Of a DNA stretch of 64,000 nt, positions 1 through 9,862 are shown in pieces (positions within the stretch are counted from its first letter, which is position 1; every line of letters begins with the position of its first letter). The translations under genes were made by a program, and so were the position numbers. Below the pieces are notes generated by a model. It had not been told where the DNA came from, searched no databases, and worked only from the letters and a program-made list of their open reading frames with translations. Location of the stretch: NCBI RefSeq assembly GCF_003012795.1, contig NZ_PXYH01000008.1:62001-126000 (forward strand), read 5' to 3'. This DNA is from Zobellella taiwanensis. GTDB taxonomy: Bacteria; Pseudomonadota; Gammaproteobacteria; Enterobacterales; Aeromonadaceae.

Positions 1-630
1 ACCAACGTCCAGAGCTGGGGCCTGTCGGTGGCCGTTTCCCTGGTCAGCGCCGTGATCAGCGCCTTCTACATCAAGCGCCAGCAGTACAACCCCCTGGACG
101 ACAAGGACATGCATTTCTCCAACGTGGAGAAAGTGTTCGGTATCCTGATGGTGGTCACCGCCTGCGCCATGGCCTTTGCCCACGGCTCCAACGACGTGGC
201 CAACGCCATAGGTCCGCTGTCTGCCGTGGTGGGGGTGGTGGAAAGCGCCGGCCAGATCGCCTCCCAGTCGAGCATCGCCTGGTGGATACTGCCGCTCGGC
301 GGCATCGGCATCGTTATCGGCCTGGCCTCCCTGGGCCACAAGGTAATGGCCACCGTGGGCACCGGCATTACCCACCTGACGCCCAGCCGCGGCTTTGCCG
401 CCCAGCTGGCCACCGCTGCGACAGTGGTGATCGCGTCCGGCACCGGCCTGCCCATCTCCACCACCCAGACCCTGGTGGGCGCGGTGATGGGGGTCGGCCT
501 GGCCCGGGGCATCGCCGCCCTCAATCTCAATGTGCTGCGCAACATAGTGGTGTCCTGGATTGTCACCCTGCCCGCCGGGGCCATCCTGGCCATTGTATTC
601 TTCTACATCATCCAGTGGATGTTCACCTGA
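1..630 (+). CDS. PiT-family inorganic phosphate transporter, C-terminal part (5' end outside window)
   Basis: This is the C-terminal 209 residues of an inner-membrane phosphate permease of the PiT family; the reading frame is open from the first base, so the gene starts upstream of the window. The repeat signature AHGSNDVANAIGP (bases 178-216) is the second conserved phosphate-permease motif, and the GTGITHLTPSRGFAAQLA and GLPISTTQTLVGAVMG stretches are the matching C-terminal family motifs. At least four hydrophobic segments follow. The frame ends TGA at 630 and a GC-rich hairpin lies directly after it. PiT family is clear; whether the substrate is metal-phosphate in general (PitA-like) cannot be told from this part. 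Confidence 0.93.
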   Translation, partial: TNVQSWGLSVAVSLVSAVISAFYIKRQQYNPLDDKDMHFSNVEKVFGILMVVTACAMAFAHGSNDVANAIGPLSAVVGVVESAGQIASQSSIAWWILPLGGIGIVIGLASLGHKVMATVGTGITHLTPSRGFAAQLATAATVVIASGTGLPISTTQTLVGAVMGVGLARGIAALNLNVLRNIVVSWIVTLPAGAILAIVFFYIIQWMFT

Positions 631-635
631 TCGAC

Positions 636-660
636 GGGGGCCTGCGGGCCCCCTTGTTCT
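636..660 (+). terminator. Probable intrinsic terminator after the PiT gene
   Basis: GGGGGCC (636-642) pairs perfectly with GGCCCCC (647-653) across a 4-base loop and is followed by the T-rich TTGTTCTTG. It lies six bases after the PiT stop codon. The SH3-domain gene starts at 720, so the hairpin may only partly separate the two genes. Confidence 0.6.
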
Positions 661-719
661 TGTCCTTCCCCGCCGCGCCGATTACCATGGCTCCATCAAC
701 GAGAGTGAAGGAATCCCAA

Positions 720-1337
720 GTGAAATCGAAACTGCTCCTGGTGCTGTTGTGCAGCCTGCCCTGGCATGGCCATGCTCTGGCCGCCACCCGTTATGTTTCC
801 GATAACGTTTATGCCTACCTCCATGCCGGACCCAGCAATCAGTACCGCATCCTCGGCTCCATCAACGCCGGCGAGCCGGTGGAGTACCTGGACCGCAACG
901 CCGACAGCCAATATGTACAGATCCGCGACGGCGAAGGACGTACCGGCTGGATCGAAGGCCAGTTCCTGCAATCCGAAGAAAGCTTCCGCGTCCGCCTGCC
1001 GGCCCTGACCCAGGAGTTGGAGCAGGCGCGACAGCTGCTGGCCGACGCCGACCAGCGCCATGCCGACGACGTGGCCGACAAGGTGCGCCAGATCGACAGC
1101 CAGCAGCAGGAACTGGATCGGCTGAACGCACAGCTGGACGAGCTGAGCCGGAGCCATGAGCGGATTGCCGCCGAAAACCGCCGCCTGTCCGGCCTGATGG
1201 ACGACAAGGAGCATCAGATGCGCCTGGACTGGCTGGTCAACGGCGGCCTGGTGGCCGGCATCGGCGCCCTGGTCGGATTTTTGCTGCCGCTGATACCGCT
1301 GCGTCGCCGCCGCCGCCAGGATCGCTGGATGAACTGA
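720..1337 (+). CDS. SH3-domain envelope protein (TIGR04211 type)
   Basis: A 205-residue exported protein. A signal peptide occupies about residues 1-21 (hydrophobic LLLVLLC core, cleavage near ALA-AT). A bacterial SH3 domain follows at about residues 25-85 (VSDNVYAYLHAGPSNQYRIL, then GRTGWIEGQFL). Residues 95-170 are rich in E/Q/L heptads and look like a coiled coil. A hydrophobic segment at about 172-192 and an RRRRRQ tail anchor the C-terminus in the membrane. The GTG start at 720 is chosen because AAGGAA sits six bases upstream and it gives a clean signal peptide; the longer upstream reading is a shadow of the PiT gene. Orthologues lie next to pit or cca in other gammaproteobacteria; the exact role is unknown. 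Confidence 0.85.
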   Translation: MKSKLLLVLLCSLPWHGHALAATRYVSDNVYAYLHAGPSNQYRILGSINAGEPVEYLDRNADSQYVQIRDGEGRTGWIEGQFLQSEESFRVRLPALTQELEQARQLLADADQRHADDVADKVRQIDSQQQELDRLNAQLDELSRSHERIAAENRRLSGLMDDKEHQMRLDWLVNGGLVAGIGALVGFLLPLIPLRRRRRQDRWMN

Positions 1338-1359
1338 CTGCCAGGATACCCGCTCCCCC

Positions 1360-1382
1360 AAGCGCCCCGGTGGCGCTTTTTT
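1360..1382 (+). terminator. Intrinsic terminator after the SH3-domain gene
   Basis: AAGCGCC (1360-1366) pairs with GGCGCTT (1372-1378) over the loop CCGGT, followed by a run of T to 1382. It closes the SH3-domain transcript before putA. Confidence 0.85.
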
Positions 1383-1506
1383 GTTACCCCTGACTTACCT
1401 TCCCCGGGCTCGGCTATCTTTAACAGGCACACAGGGCATCCCCCCGGCCACAGGATGCCCGCGGTCAAGGAGCCGCCGTCCCGGCTCCCATTCAGGAAGT
1501 GTCGCC

Positions 1507-4500
1507 ATGTTCAATGCCGCCACCGTCTTCGCTCCCGGTTACGCCCCCCGCGACCTGCCGGCCCTGCGCCGGGACATTACCCGCAACTATGTGGTCGATG
1601 AAAACGGCTACCTGGCCAGCCTGCTGGAACAGGTGCCGGCCGACGCCCAGACCCTGGCCCGCATCACCGACCAGGCCCGCCGCCTGGTGACCCAGGTGCG
1701 GGCGGAAAGCGACGGCGGCGATGGCATCGACGCCTTCCTGCAGCAATACAGCCTGGACACCCAGGAGGGCATTATCCTGATGTGCCTGGCCGAGGCGCTG
1801 CTGCGCATCCCCGACAGCCATACCGCCGACGAACTGATCAAGGACAAGCTGTCCGGCGCCGACTGGGCCAGACACTTCCGCCAGAGCGATTCCACCCTGG
1901 TCAACGCCTCCACCTGGGGCCTGATGCTGACCGGCAAGATAGTGCGCATGGACAAAAAGCTCGACGGCAACCCGGCCAATGTGCTCAATCGCATGATCAA
2001 CCGCCTGGGCGAGCCAGTGGTGCGCTCCGCCATGTACGCGGCCATGAAGATCATGGGCAAGCAGTTCGTGCTGGGGCGGGACATCAAGGAGGCGCTCAAG
2101 GCCAGCCGCAAGTCCCGCGAACTCGGCTACACCCATTCCTACGACATGCTGGGCGAGGCGGCCATGACCGCCGCCGATGCCGGGAAGTACCGTGCCGACT
2201 ACGCCAAGGCCATCGCCATCGTGGGCGCCGAGCAGCTCAACAACCCGGCGGTGCCGCGCCCCTCCGTTTCCATCAAGCTGTCCGCCCTGCACCCCCGCTA
2301 CGAGGAAGCCAGCCGCGCGCGGGTGCTGAGCGAGCTGCATGCCACCGTGCTGGGGTTGCTGGCAGAGGCGCGCAAACTGGACGTCTTTATCACCATCGAC
2401 GCGGAAGAGATGGACCGGCTGGAGCTGTCCCTCGATCTGTTCGAGGCCCTGTACCGTGCCGAGGTCAACCGGGGCTGGGGCGGGCTCGGCCTGGTGGTGC
2501 AGGCCTATTCCAAGCGCGCCCTGCCGGTACTGTGCTGGCTGACCGCCCTGGCCCGGGAGCAGGGCGACGAGATCCCGGTGCGGCTGGTGAAGGGCGCCTA
2601 CTGGGACAGCGAAATCAAGCACTGCCAGCAGGCCGGCATCGACGGCTACCCGGTCTATACCCGCAAGGCCGGCACCGATGTGTCTTACCTCGCCTGTGCC
2701 CGCTACCTGCTGAGCGAGGCGACCCGGGGCGCCATCTATCCCCAGTTCGCCACCCACAACGCCCACACCCTGGTGTCGGTGATGGCCATGGCGGGGGAAC
2801 GCCGCTTCGAGTTCCAGCGTCTGCACGGCATGGGCGAGGAGCTGTACAACACCGTGCTGAAGGAAAACCCCGGCCTGGTATGCCGCATCTACGCCCCGGT
2901 GGGGGCCCACAAGGATCTGCTGCCCTACCTGGTGCGCCGGCTGCTGGAAAACGGCGCCAACACCTCCTTCGTGCACAAGCTGGTGGATCCCGACACCCCC
3001 ATCGACAGCCTGATCACCCACCCGGCGCTCAGCCTGCGGGATGGCTCCGGCCTGGCCAACAACAAAATCCCGCTGCCGCTGGCTATCTTCCCGGACAGGG
3101 TCAACTCCCGGGGCCTGAACCTGAATATCGAAGGCATCCGCACTCCCTTCTTCAATGAGCTGGCCAGGCTGGCCGATAAGCAGTGGCAGGCCGGCCCGGT
3201 GATCGGCGGCAAGACCCTGACCCAGGGCACCGCCAGCGCCGTGCTGAGCCCCCAGGATCAGGGCCGGCAGGTAGGCCAGGTGTGGTTTGCCGACCAGGCG
3301 ACGGTAGCGCAGGCGGTGGGCCGGGCCCAGGCCGCCTTCAAGGGCTGGCGCGACACCCCGGTGGAGCAACGCGCCCGGGCCCTGGAAAAGCTGGCCGAAA
3401 TGCTGGAGGCACACAGCGCCGAGTTCGTCTCGCTCTGTACCCGGGAGGCGGGCAAGCTGTTGCAGGACGGCATCGACGAGGTGCGCGAGGCGGTGGACTT
3501 CTGCCGCTACTACGCCGTTGAAGCCCGCCGCCTGATGGCCGAGCCCACCCGCCTGCCCGGCTATACCGGCGAGCTGAACCTGCTCCATGCCCAGGGCCGG
3601 GGACCCTTCGTGTGCATCAGCCCCTGGAACTTCCCGCTGGCCATCTTCCTCGGCCAGGTGGCCGCCGCCCTGGTCACCGGCAATACGGTGCTGGCCAAAC
3701 CGGCGGAGCAGACCTCGCTGGTGGCCCACCTGGCGGTGACCCTGGCGCACCAGGCCGGCATTCCCGCCGAGGTGCTGCAGTTGCTGCCCGGCGACGGCGC
3801 CACCGTGGGCGCGGCTCTCACCCAGGATCCGCGCATTGCCGGGGTCTGCTTCACCGGCGCCACCGACACCGCCCAGCTGATCAACCTGACCCTGGCCAAA
3901 CGCCAGGGCGCCATAGTGCCGCTCATCGCCGAAACCGGCGGCCAGAACGCCATGATAGTGGACTCCACCGCCCTGCCCGAGCAGGTGGTGCGCGACGTGC
4001 TGCGCGCCGCCTTCCAGAGCGCCGGCCAGCGCTGCTCTGCCCTGCGGGTGCTCTACCTGCAGGAAGACGTCGCCGAGCGGGTGCTGGAGATCCTCAAGGG
4101 CGCCATGAAGGAGCTGAGCGTGGACGATCCCGCGCTCTGGTCCACCGACGTGGGCCCGGTGATCGACCAGGGCGCCAGGGCCGGGCTGGAGGCGCACCTG
4201 GCGCGGATGAAGGCCGAAGGCAAGCGGATCATCGCCGAGGCCCCCATGGCCAAAGGCTGCGACAAGGGCTTCTATGTGCGGCCCACGGCACTGGAAATCG
4301 GCAGCATCAAGGAGCTGGAAAAGGAGCAGTTCGGCCCCATACTGCATGTGGTGCGATTCAAGGCGAAGGACATCGGCCAGGTGGTCGATGACATCAACGG
4401 CACCGGCTACGGCCTGACCCTAGGCATCCACAGCCGCAACGAGTCCTTTGCCGATCAGGTGGCCAGGTCCGTGGATGCGGGCAACGTCTACATCAACCGG

Positions 4501-4677
4501 GATCAGATCGGCGCCATGGTGGGCGTACAGCCCTTCGGCGGCCAGGGCCTGTCCGGCACCGGCCCCAAGGCCGGCGGCCCCCACTACCTGAGCCGCTTTA
4601 TCACCGAGAAGACCGTTACCAACAACACCACCGCCATCGGCGGCAACGCCACCCTGCTGTCCCTGGGGGAAGAGTGA
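1507..4677 (+). CDS. putA: Bifunctional proline dehydrogenase / L-glutamate gamma-semialdehyde dehydrogenase
   Basis: A 1056-residue enzyme that oxidises proline to glutamate in two steps, feeding electrons from FAD to the quinone pool and reducing NAD+. The first half is the FAD-binding proline dehydrogenase barrel (for example VSIKLSALHPRYE, FITIDAEEMDRLE, RLVKGAYWDSEIK). The second half is an aldehyde dehydrogenase with the general base in AETGGQNAM (Glu809) and catalytic Cys843 in AGQRCSALR. The length and the lack of an N-terminal ribbon-helix-helix domain mean this PutA is purely catalytic and cannot repress its own gene. ATG 1507 is preceded by AGGAAG. It stands alone between two terminators. 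A 951-aa open frame on the opposite strand is only a GC-driven shadow. Confidence 0.96.
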   Translation: MFNAATVFAPGYAPRDLPALRRDITRNYVVDENGYLASLLEQVPADAQTLARITDQARRLVTQVRAESDGGDGIDAFLQQYSLDTQEGIILMCLAEALLRIPDSHTADELIKDKLSGADWARHFRQSDSTLVNASTWGLMLTGKIVRMDKKLDGNPANVLNRMINRLGEPVVRSAMYAAMKIMGKQFVLGRDIKEALKASRKSRELGYTHSYDMLGEAAMTAADAGKYRADYAKAIAIVGAEQLNNPAVPRPSVSIKLSALHPRYEEASRARVLSELHATVLGLLAEARKLDVFITIDAEEMDRLELSLDLFEALYRAEVNRGWGGLGLVVQAYSKRALPVLCWLTALAREQGDEIPVRLVKGAYWDSEIKHCQQAGIDGYPVYTRKAGTDVSYLACARYLLSEATRGAIYPQFATHNAHTLVSVMAMAGERRFEFQRLHGMGEELYNTVLKENPGLVCRIYAPVGAHKDLLPYLVRRLLENGANTSFVHKLVDPDTPIDSLITHPALSLRDGSGLANNKIPLPLAIFPDRVNSRGLNLNIEGIRTPFFNELARLADKQWQAGPVIGGKTLTQGTASAVLSPQDQGRQVGQVWFADQATVAQAVGRAQAAFKGWRDTPVEQRARALEKLAEMLEAHSAEFVSLCTREAGKLLQDGIDEVREAVDFCRYYAVEARRLMAEPTRLPGYTGELNLLHAQGRGPFVCISPWNFPLAIFLGQVAAALVTGNTVLAKPAEQTSLVAHLAVTLAHQAGIPAEVLQLLPGDGATVGAALTQDPRIAGVCFTGATDTAQLINLTLAKRQGAIVPLIAETGGQNAMIVDSTALPEQVVRDVLRAAFQSAGQRCSALRVLYLQEDVAERVLEILKGAMKELSVDDPALWSTDVGPVIDQGARAGLEAHLARMKAEGKRIIAEAPMAKGCDKGFYVRPTALEIGSIKELEKEQFGPILHVVRFKAKDIGQVVDDINGTGYGLTLGIHSRNESFADQVARSVDAGNVYINRDQIGAMVGVQPFGGQGLSGTGPKAGGPHYLSRFITEKTVTNNTTAIGGNATLLSLGEE

Positions 4678-4678
4678 C

Positions 4679-4699
4679 AGGCGCTTCGGCGCCTTTTTT
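4679..4699 (+). terminator. Intrinsic terminator after putA
   Basis: AGGCGC (4679-4684), tetraloop TTCG, GCGCCT (4689-4694) and six T residues. It begins right behind the putA stop codon at 4677. Confidence 0.92.
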
Positions 4700-4747
4700 C
4701 ATTTTCAGCCGCTATAATGGCCCTTTTGTCATTGGGGGAGACTGGGC

Positions 4748-6022
4748 GTGGAGATCTATCTGGTGGGGGGCGCGGTACGGGACGAACTGCTGGGCCTGGC
4801 GGTAAAAGAGCGGGATTACCTGGTGGTAGGCGCCACTCCGGAGCAGCTGCTCGCGCTCGGCTACACCCAGGTGGGCAGGGACTTTCCGGTGTTCCTGCAT
4901 CCCGACACCCGGGAGGAATACGCCCTGGCCCGCACCGAGCGCAAGTCCGGCCGCGGCTACACCGGCTTTATCTGCGACTTCGGCCCCGAGGTGAGTCTGG
5001 AGGAAGACCTCCGTCGCCGGGATCTGACCATCAACGCCATTGCCCGGGATGAACAGGGCGGACTGCACGACCCCTATGGCGGCAGGCAGGATCTCGACCG
5101 CCGGATACTGCGCCATGTGTCCGAGGCCTTCGCCGAGGATCCGCTGCGGGTGCTGCGGGTGGCCCGCTTCGCCGCCCGCTTCCATCACCTCGGCTTTACC
5201 CTGGCCGACGAGACGCTGGCCCTGATGCGGCGGATGGCCGCAAGCGGCGAGCTGGCCGCATTGACCCCGGAGCGGGTATGGAAGGAAACGGAAAAAGCCC
5301 TGGCCACCGAGGATCCCCAGGTGTATTTCGAGGTGTTGCGCCGGGCCGGCGCCCTGGGTGTGCTGTTCCCCGAACTGGAGGCCCTGTTCGGAGTGCCAGG
5401 CCCGGAAAAATGGCATCCGGAAATCGACACCGGCATCCACACCCTGATGGTGCTCAAGCGGGCGGCCGAACTGGGTGGCGATCTGTGCTGCCGTTTCGCC
5501 GCCCTTTGCCACGATTTTGGCAAGGCGCTGACGCCCCAGGAAAAATGGCCCAGCCACCATCATCACGGCGAGCTGGGCGTGGCGCCCATAGAAGCCCTCT
5601 GCGCCCGCCTGAAAGTGCCGACCGAGCACCGGGAGCTGGCGCTGCTGATGAGCCGCTGGCACATCCTGTTCCACCGCCTGGCAGAACCCTGCCCGGAGCA
5701 CGCGGAACGCATTCTCGAACTGTTCAACCACACCGACGCCTGGCGCAAGCCGGCGCGCTTTGCCCAGTTGCTGATCTGTGCCCAGGCGGACTTGCAGGGC
5801 CGCAAGGGATTTGGCGGCAAGCCCTATCCCCAGCGGGAACGATTGTGGCACTGGCTCGGCGAACTGCGCCAGATCACCGCCCAGGCCTTTGTCGAGCAGG
5901 GCATAAAGGGCGCCGCCATCGGCGACGCCATCCGCGAAGAACGACGGCGTCGGCTAATACTATGGCTTCAGGACTGGGCCGACAGCATCCATAGCAGCAC
6001 GGCACCCAGCCCCAGCCGGTAG
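4748..6022 (+). CDS. cca: Multifunctional CCA tRNA nucleotidyltransferase with HD domain
   Basis: A 424-residue enzyme that builds and repairs the 3' CCA end of tRNAs. The N-terminus has the nucleotidyltransferase motif [13 protein letters not shown] (residues 5-17) and the [11 protein letters not shown] signature; the second half holds an HD phosphohydrolase domain (AALCHDFGK), so this is the gammaproteobacterial type with phosphatase and phosphodiesterase activities. GTG 4748 is used as start, with a GGGGGAG sequence 8-14 bases upstream; the [17 protein letters not shown] beginning matches the family exactly. The last 55 bases overlap the 3' end of uppP, which is read from the opposite strand. 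Confidence 0.95.
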   Translation: MEIYLVGGAVRDELLGLAVKERDYLVVGATPEQLLALGYTQVGRDFPVFLHPDTREEYALARTERKSGRGYTGFICDFGPEVSLEEDLRRRDLTINAIARDEQGGLHDPYGGRQDLDRRILRHVSEAFAEDPLRVLRVARFAARFHHLGFTLADETLALMRRMAASGELAALTPERVWKETEKALATEDPQVYFEVLRRAGALGVLFPELEALFGVPGPEKWHPEIDTGIHTLMVLKRAAELGGDLCCRFAALCHDFGKALTPQEKWPSHHHHGELGVAPIEALCARLKVPTEHRELALLMSRWHILFHRLAEPCPEHAERILELFNHTDAWRKPARFAQLLICAQADLQGRKGFGGKPYPQRERLWHWLGELRQITAQAFVEQGIKGAAIGDAIREERRRRLILWLQDWADSIHSSTAPSPSR

Positions 6023-6771
6023 AGTACGAAAGGCAGCACCCCGATACGGTTGAGCAGCGCCAGAAACAGGTGGATGCAGGCCAGGGCGCTGGCAAAGGAA
6101 GCCAGCACGCCGATACCGACGGCAGACCAGGACATCACCGCCTGGCTGCCGATCAAATCGCTGGCTTGGTGGCTGCCTGCCAGAAAGATGATGGGAATGG
6201 ACATCAGGAAGGAAAAACGCGCCGCCGCCTCCCGGGTCAAGCCCAGCATCAGGCCGGCGCTGAGGGTGATGCCACTGCGGGAAGTCCCCGGGATGAGTGC
6301 AAGGGCCTGGGCGCAGCCGAGCCAGAGGGCGCCACGCCAGCCGGTCTGGTATTCGGTTTTCTGCAGCCGCGCCATGCGATCGGACCACCATAGCAGGATC
6401 CCGAATACGATGGTGGCCACGGCAATCACCCAGCCGGAACGCAGATGAGCGCCAATCCAGTCTCCCAACAACAGTCCCACCACGCAGGCCGGTATGGTCG
6501 CCAGTATGATGCCCCAGGCCAGCCGCGATTCGGGACTGTGGCCGCCGCCACGCAGGGAACGCCACCAGCAGCTGGCCATGGCCAGCACTTCGCGCCGAAA
6601 GTAATAGACCACCGCCAGCAGGCTGCCCAGATGCACCGCCACATCAAAGGCCATGCCCTGGTCACGCCAGCCCAGCAGCACGGAAGGCAGGATAAGATGG
6701 GCGGAACTGGAAATGGGGAGGAACTCGGTAAAACCCTGAATCAACGCCAGCAGGATGGCTTGCACTTCCAT
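5968..6771 (-). CDS. uppP: Undecaprenyl-diphosphate phosphatase
   Basis: A 267-residue integral membrane protein that dephosphorylates undecaprenyl pyrophosphate to recycle the lipid carrier of cell-wall synthesis, and gives bacitracin tolerance. The N-terminus carries [20 protein letters not shown], the EGxTEFLPxSSxGH-type signature, and a second conserved block [18 protein letters not shown] contains the catalytic-region serine and arginine. Hydrophobic segments run through the whole protein. It converges on cca with 55 bases of shared coding sequence, which is unusual for a conserved pair but leaves both proteins full length. Confidence 0.95.
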   Translation of the reverse strand: MEVQAILLALIQGFTEFLPISSSAHLILPSVLLGWRDQGMAFDVAVHLGSLLAVVYYFRREVLAMASCWWRSLRGGGHSPESRLAWGIILATIPACVVGLLLGDWIGAHLRSGWVIAVATIVFGILLWWSDRMARLQKTEYQTGWRGALWLGCAQALALIPGTSRSGITLSAGLMLGLTREAAARFSFLMSIPIIFLAGSHQASDLIGSQAVMSWSAVGIGVLASFASALACIHLFLALLNRIGVLPFVLYRLGLGAVLLWMLSAQS

Positions 6772-6835
6772 GATAAAAACCCTGTTGCGGGAACCATCGG
6801 CAGGCTAGCCGCCGATAATGACACCTTGATGAACC

Positions 6836-7204
6836 TCAGCTTGCGTCATTTCCCCGGGCAAAGCGTTCTATCTCGACGCCGACGCCGGCGGCATTGGCCA
6901 CGGCACCCGGTTTGGTCAGCCGTACCCGCACCGACAGGACAGGAAACTCCGCAAGAATCAACCGGGCAATATGCTCGGCCATGGTTTCGACCAGCTCCAC
7001 ATGGTTTTGTTCGGCGTAGTCCGAGACTTTTTGCGCCAGGGCCGCATAGTCGAGGGCCAGCCGGATGTCGTCGCCGTCCGCAGCCGGCCGATTGTCGAAG
7101 CCCATTTCCAGGTCGAAGCGAATCTTCTGCCTTATGCCCTTTTCCCACTCGTAAACGCCTATGGTGGTGAGCACTTCCAGGCCTTGCACAAACACTTTAT
7201 CCAT
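6836..7204 (-). CDS. folB: Dihydroneopterin aldolase
   Basis: A 122-residue folate-pathway enzyme converting 7,8-dihydroneopterin to 6-hydroxymethyl-dihydropterin and glycolaldehyde. The sequence MDKVFVQGLEVLTTIGVYEWE is the family N-terminus, with the substrate-binding Glu in the GVYEWE segment, and the LDYAALAQKV and TMAEHIARLIL blocks are conserved. It sits 64 bases upstream of uppP on the same strand and is divergent from plsY, an arrangement also found in E. coli and relatives (folB-plsY, with tsaD nearby). Confidence 0.94.
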   Translation of the reverse strand: MDKVFVQGLEVLTTIGVYEWEKGIRQKIRFDLEMGFDNRPAADGDDIRLALDYAALAQKVSDYAEQNHVELVETMAEHIARLILAEFPVLSVRVRLTKPGAVANAAGVGVEIERFARGNDAS

Positions 7205-7311
7205 CGTCTCTTTCTTCTGTTAAGCTGTGGCTATCGTCGGCGAGCAGGCCGTCTTCGGCCCTGTTAGAGCGCGCCATCATAACGGATTGAACCCGGGGTA
7301 TAAACCGCGAG

Positions 7312-7920
7312 ATGACGGCCCTTACCTTATTCATGATCATGCTGGCCTACCTGGGTGGTTCGATATCCAGCGCCGTATTGATCTCACGCCTCTATCGCCT
7401 GCCGGATCCCCGCACTCACGGCTCGGGCAACCCCGGCGCCACCAATGTCTTGCGCACCGGCCACCGCAGTGCCGCTGTGTGGGTGCTGCTGCTCGACATC
7501 CTCAAGGGCACCCTGCCGGTATACCTGGGCTGGTTGCTCGGCATCAGTCCGCTGTATCTCGCCTTTATTGCCATGGCCGCCTGCCTGGGCCACATGTTTC
7601 CGCTGTTTTTTCACTTTCGCGGCGGCAAGGGGGTGGCCACGGCCCTCGGAGCCCTGCTGCCACTGGGCATGGATCTGACCGGCCTGCTGCTGCTGACCTG
7701 GCTGCTGAGCCTGGGACTGTTCGGCTATTCCTCACTGGCATCGCTGATCACCGCCCTGTTCGCGCCGCTGTTCGTGTATTTTATCAAGCCCGAATACACC
7801 CTGGCGGTGGCGCTGCTGTCCTGCCTCATCATACTGCGCCACCATCGCAATATCAGCCGGCTCTACCGCCACCAGGAACCGCCGCTGCTGGAGCGCTTCA
7901 AACGCCATAAACCGGACTAG
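7312..7920 (+). CDS. plsY: Glycerol-3-phosphate acyltransferase (acyl-phosphate dependent)
   Basis: A 202-residue inner-membrane enzyme that transfers the acyl group of acyl-phosphate to glycerol-3-phosphate, the first step of phospholipid synthesis. The three family motifs are visible: [11 protein letters not shown] (about residues 39-49), [18 protein letters not shown] (about 93-110) and a late His-rich cytoplasmic loop ([10 protein letters not shown]). About five hydrophobic spans are predicted by eye. It is divergent from folB and converges on tsaD with a five-base gap. Confidence 0.95.
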   Translation: MTALTLFMIMLAYLGGSISSAVLISRLYRLPDPRTHGSGNPGATNVLRTGHRSAAVWVLLLDILKGTLPVYLGWLLGISPLYLAFIAMAACLGHMFPLFFHFRGGKGVATALGALLPLGMDLTGLLLLTWLLSLGLFGYSSLASLITALFAPLFVYFIKPEYTLAVALLSCLIILRHHRNISRLYRHQEPPLLERFKRHKPD

Positions 7921-7925
7921 CCGGC

Positions 7926-9329
<1,404 letters not shown>

Positions 9330-9344
9330 GTCGTCATTGATCTC

Positions 9345-9788
9345 ATGTCCTTGAAAGACCAGCTGTCGGAACAGCAGAAAAATGCCATGCGCGCCAAAGA
9401 CAAGGCTCGCCTGGGCACCCTGCGCATGCTGATGGCCGAGATCAAGCAAAAAGAGATAGACAGCCGCGAAACGCTGGACGACGACGGCATCATTGCTGTG
9501 ATCACCAAAATGGTGAAGCAGCGCAAGGATGCCGCCGGCCAGTTCGAGCAGGCTGGTCGCCAGGATCTGGCCGACAACGAGCGCCGGGAAATCACTGTGC
9601 TGCAGGAATTCCTGCCGCAGCCCCTGACCCAAGACGAACTGGATGCCTTGCTGATCCGGGCCATCGCCGATACCGGTGCCACCGGCATGCAGGACATGGG
9701 CAAGGTCATGGCGGTGCTCAAGCCGCAGATCCAGGGACGTGCAGACATGGGCAAGGTCAGCGCCATCATTAAAGCCAAACTGGCTTAA
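9345..9788 (+). CDS. yqeY: GatB/YqeY domain protein
   Basis: A 147-residue protein of the YqeY family, related to the tRNA-binding tail of the GatB amidotransferase subunit. It begins MSLKDQLSEQQKNAMRAKD and carries the conserved LGTLRMLMAEIKQKEID and ITVLQEFLPQPLT stretches and a C-terminal ADMGKVSAIIKAKL. The cellular role is not settled. It lies between rpsU and dnaG, a position seen in many gammaproteobacteria outside the enterics. Confidence 0.93.
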   Translation: MSLKDQLSEQQKNAMRAKDKARLGTLRMLMAEIKQKEIDSRETLDDDGIIAVITKMVKQRKDAAGQFEQAGRQDLADNERREITVLQEFLPQPLTQDELDALLIRAIADTGATGMQDMGKVMAVLKPQIQGRADMGKVSAIIKAKLA

Positions 9789-9812
9789 CTGCCGACGCTA
9801 ACCTGCCAACGG

Positions 9813-9846
9813 GCCGTGCTTCTTTCGATGCACGGCTTTGTTTTTT
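9813..9846 (+). terminator. Hairpin with T-run between yqeY and dnaG (likely partial terminator)
   Basis: GCCGTGC (9813-9819) pairs with GCACGGC (9830-9836) and is followed by TTTGTTTTTT. In E. coli a terminator in the equivalent rpsU-dnaG gap lowers primase output relative to S21; this hairpin is placed to do the same here. The regulatory role is by analogy. Confidence 0.75.
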
Positions 9847-9862
9847 CGCATCCCGGTGAACC

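Noticed and set aside
1492-4347. 951-codon open frame antisense to putA
   Set aside because: It mirrors putA codons in GC-rich DNA, has His/Gln/Gly-rich low-complexity translation and no family features; putA is complete and certain.
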